This document shows, one piece after another, positions 61,881 to 64,000 of a stretch of DNA of 64,000 bases. The position numbers and the translations under genes were made by a program. This DNA is from Torreya grandis (taxonomy: Eukaryota; Streptophyta; Pinopsida; Cupressales; Taxaceae). The stretch is from NCBI GenBank assembly GCA_037957365.1, contig JARHVA010001923.1:1771501-1835500 (forward strand), in the 5' to 3' direction. Numbering within the stretch: the stretch's first letter is position 1; each line of letters starts with the position of its first letter. The notes beneath the pieces were generated by a model. The model had not been told where the DNA came from. It was given only the letters and a program-made list of their open reading frames with translations, and made no database searches.

Positions 61881-63423
61881 GTTTTACTTGTGAGCAATGA
61901 CTTCTACCCGTGAACTCCTTTTGGATCAAACCCTTGTCCATATCAACCTTACTCTGCTCAAAATTATTTAGCCCCTTGTGCTGATCTCTGTCCATCATCT
62001 TCTCCTTGAAAACCAAGGCTTTCTTGTTCTTGTCACAAACATCAGATTTCTCAAGAAACGTCACTTTCTTCTTCTGCATACAAAAATCTCGATCCATGCT
62101 TTTCAAATCTAAAATCATACCCTTTGACTCAAGAATATGCATCCCCTTCTTATTCATGTGACCAAGCCTATTAAGCCACATCTATGAATCTATAGCTGAC
62201 GTAGATAAACCAAAAAGAGAATCAGTAATACAAGTAGATAGATAAAGCGTACCTACTTTCTTACCTCTTTCTACAAGTGCACCCTTGGTAACCTTCCAAG
62301 AGTTTGCTGTGAGAGTTACTGTGCAACCCTCATCACCCAACTTTCTAATAGAAATCAAATTCTACTTTAGGATTGGGATATGCATGACCTCCTTCAACAC
62401 CCATGTGTTCCCTATCTGCAATTTCAGCTTCACTTTCCCTTTGCCAACCATCTGACAAGGCTTACCATCCCCTAAATAAATTTCTCCAAAGTCTCCCTGG
62501 ACATACTCATGAAAAAATTCCCTATTTGGGAATGCATGAAAAGAGGCACCAGAATCTAAAACCCAAGATTCTAATTTATCTAAGGAACATACCAGAGCAT
62601 CTTGTGTAACATAATCTGCAACATCTACTTCTTCATGTCCTTCATGTTGATCTTCATCTGACCTGCAATCTCTCTTTAAGTGCCCTTGCTTTCCACATTT
62701 CCAACAGGTTATTCTGCCATACCTAGACTTGGATCTCCTACCTATCTTAGACCTTGATCTCCCATGCTCGATCTTCTCTCTTTGCCTTCCCCTACTTTCC
62801 ACACTCAAAGCATTTCCTGATGATTCACCTATGTTTTTCCTATAAATTTCTTCATTCAAGATTACACTCACAACATCATCCACTTTTAAGATTTTTGAAG
62901 CAGACGCAGTATTACTAACTGCCATTACCAAACTCTCCCAACTTTTAGGTAATGAGCATAAGATTAAGAGAGCCTTAATTTCATCATCAAAAACAATATT
63001 GACTAAACTTAACTGGTTTACCAAACCATGGAAATCACTAAGATGACTATGAACAAATCCACCTTCCAACATTTACAAATTAAATAATTGCTTCATAAGA
63101 AATACCTTATTTGAAGCTGAGGGTTTTTCATATAAATTTGCCAAAGATTCCATCAACTCTACCATTGTCTTAGCTTGAGATAAGTTGGAAATCACAAACG
63201 ATGCAAGGCTCAATCTTATAGATCCCAGAGCCTTCTGATCAAGAACCTCCCATTCTTCATCCTTCATATCTATAGGCTTGCATGCAACCCCACCCAATGG
63301 TAAGTACAAATCTTTTTGATACAGATAATCTTCAATCTGTATCCTCCATAATTGATAGTTCTTGCCATTAAACTTCTCCATTCGTAGATTACTTTCTTCT
63401 GCCATTGCTATACTCCCACTCAA
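61870..63423 (-). pseudogene. gag: CopB gag, protease and gag-pre-integrase, nearly open frame
   Basis: One frame, no shifts, with stops only near 63070, 62360 and 62180. It probably starts at 63405 (MAEESNLRMEKFNGKNYQLW, the usual copia gag opening; an upstream Met at 63423 is possible). Capsid: LWRIQIEDYLYQKDLYLPLG, ALGSIRLSLASFVISNL, LLILCSLPKSWESLVMAVSN. Basic stretch then an intact CCHC knuckle CWKCGKQGHLKRDC (about 62700). Protease WVLDSGASFHAFPNREFFHE (about 62560), D-S-G-A intact. The gag-pre-integrase motif MWLNRLGHMNKKGMHILESK starts at 62181. Beyond KSMDRDF the sequence no longer resembles integrase. Gag and protease could have been made recently. Confidence 0.9.
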
Positions 63424-63500
63424 ACAGAAACCCCTATGAGTAACCTGTAATCAACACACACTAACCAGATCTGAAACAACTGTTAGTAACCCAACCAAAA

Positions 63501-63512
63501 GCTCTGATACCA
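63501..63512 (-). other. CopB primer-binding site, perfect initiator-Met match
   Basis: Element-strand TGGTATCAGAGC, 12 of 12, two bases from the 5' LTR (63515). Confidence 0.97.
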
Positions 63513-63514
63513 GT

Positions 63515-64000
63515 TGATGGGGAATCAAGAACAACAAACAGCTCTGATCCCACTTGTCAGGATCTTTCTCCTCAATAAAAGCACAATATGATTACCTTGT
63601 ATTAGTAACTAAACATGTGGAATTAACCAAAAGCAATAAGTAATTAGAATTCACAAATGACACAGAATATGAGAGACAACACAAATTGTATTAATACTCA
63701 TCTAGAAAAGAATACAATGAAGAGATGCCACACTCTTCCACACCTTTTAGGCTTCCCACACCAAGTGTACAATAATTCTTCTCAAGAGTTCACTCTCCTA
63801 CCAAAAATGGTCCCAACACACAACTCAAACATAGAGTTGGTGTTCACCTCCAACTAGTCAGTAATAACCCTGCCAATACACAAGTACTTCAAGTACTTCA
63901 AGTAGATCTCTCATAAGATTGCAACAACCTGCAACTCAAATGATCTTACTTACACATGTAGAACTTCCCCTTGATCTTACAACAACCTGTAGATCACCTT
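63515..64000 (-). repeat. CopB 5' LTR, partial
   Basis: First 486 of about 891 bases, collinear with 59793 onward with few differences. The rest lies beyond the window. Confidence 0.92.

Larger units (their letters stand above)
59793..64000 (-). mobile_element. CopB: internally deleted Ty1/copia element, right LTR truncated by window end
   Basis: The left LTR (59793-60683) is paired with 63515-64000+, both starting TGATGGGGAATCAAGAACAA. Between them are 2831 bases carrying a gag-protease-pre-integrase frame, a palindromic repeat block, and fragments of RT and RNase H. A perfect primer-binding site and a polypurine tract mark the ends. The left flank TTACT should recur after the right LTR outside the window. 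LTRs are very similar and the gag frame has only three stops, so this is the youngest insertion in the window. It sits in the Ogre/Tat-like gag. Confidence 0.9.

Overview
The window looks like nuclear DNA from a large-genome seed plant. It is very AT-rich, has no recognisable host gene, tRNA or rRNA, and almost all of it can be assigned to nested plant LTR retrotransposons with long LTRs (0.9 to 5.4 kb). A gymnosperm or another repeat-bloated genome would fit, but the sequence alone does not fix the taxon. Every retroelement I could orient reads on the minus strand, so 5' LTRs lie at higher coordinates and 3' LTRs at lower ones.

Layout. (1) An outer Ty3/gypsy chromovirus-like element (TyA) runs from beyond the left edge to 43245. 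Its 3' LTR (1-1657 plus 11411-13550) is split by a Ty1/copia element (CopA, 1658-11410). Its integrase gene is split at 14611/35547 by a 20.9 kb insertion, with a 5-bp target duplication GTTAG/ATTAG. That insertion is a three-LTR, two-body array (LTR-body-LTR-body-LTR, period about 7.8 kb) of a LARD-like non-autonomous element (LarA). The rest of TyA's gag and pol lies at 35552-39048, followed by its 5' LTR (about 39134-43245), which carries large fold-back structures. (2) A 12 kb full-length element (TyB, 43438-55446) has perfect 5-bp AAGAG target duplications. It encodes gag plus aspartic protease, but where reverse transcriptase, RNase H and integrase should be it has an unrelated second long ORF ending in a coiled coil. 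(3) A decayed Ogre/Tat-like gag-protease relic lies at 58.4-59.8 kb, beside poorly interpretable AT-rich DNA. (4) A young, internally deleted copia element (CopB) runs from 59793 past the right edge. It keeps a perfect initiator-Met primer-binding site and an almost open gag-protease frame, but has lost most of integrase and RT.

The most interesting point is the link between LarA and TyB. Both lack RT and integrase, share a primer-binding site of the type complementary to GGTCCCACCGGGCATGCCA, and share a C-terminal ORF module (an exact 19-nt match covering a Phe-Asp-Leu-Gly-Gly-Arg end). They look like two stages of one non-autonomous lineage whose members kept or swapped ORFs while depending on a partner's polymerase. 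LarA's internal ORF is in two copies. The interrupting stops of copy 1 fall at apparent glutamine codons, and at two of them copy 2 still reads Gln, so the frame was probably once open.

Reading frames were translated by eye from the minus strand. LTR ends were set by comparing paired LTRs, TG..CA termini and target duplications. Family-level names (SIRE/Tork-like, chromovirus-like, Ogre/Tat-like, LARD-like) are inferences from motifs, not database results.
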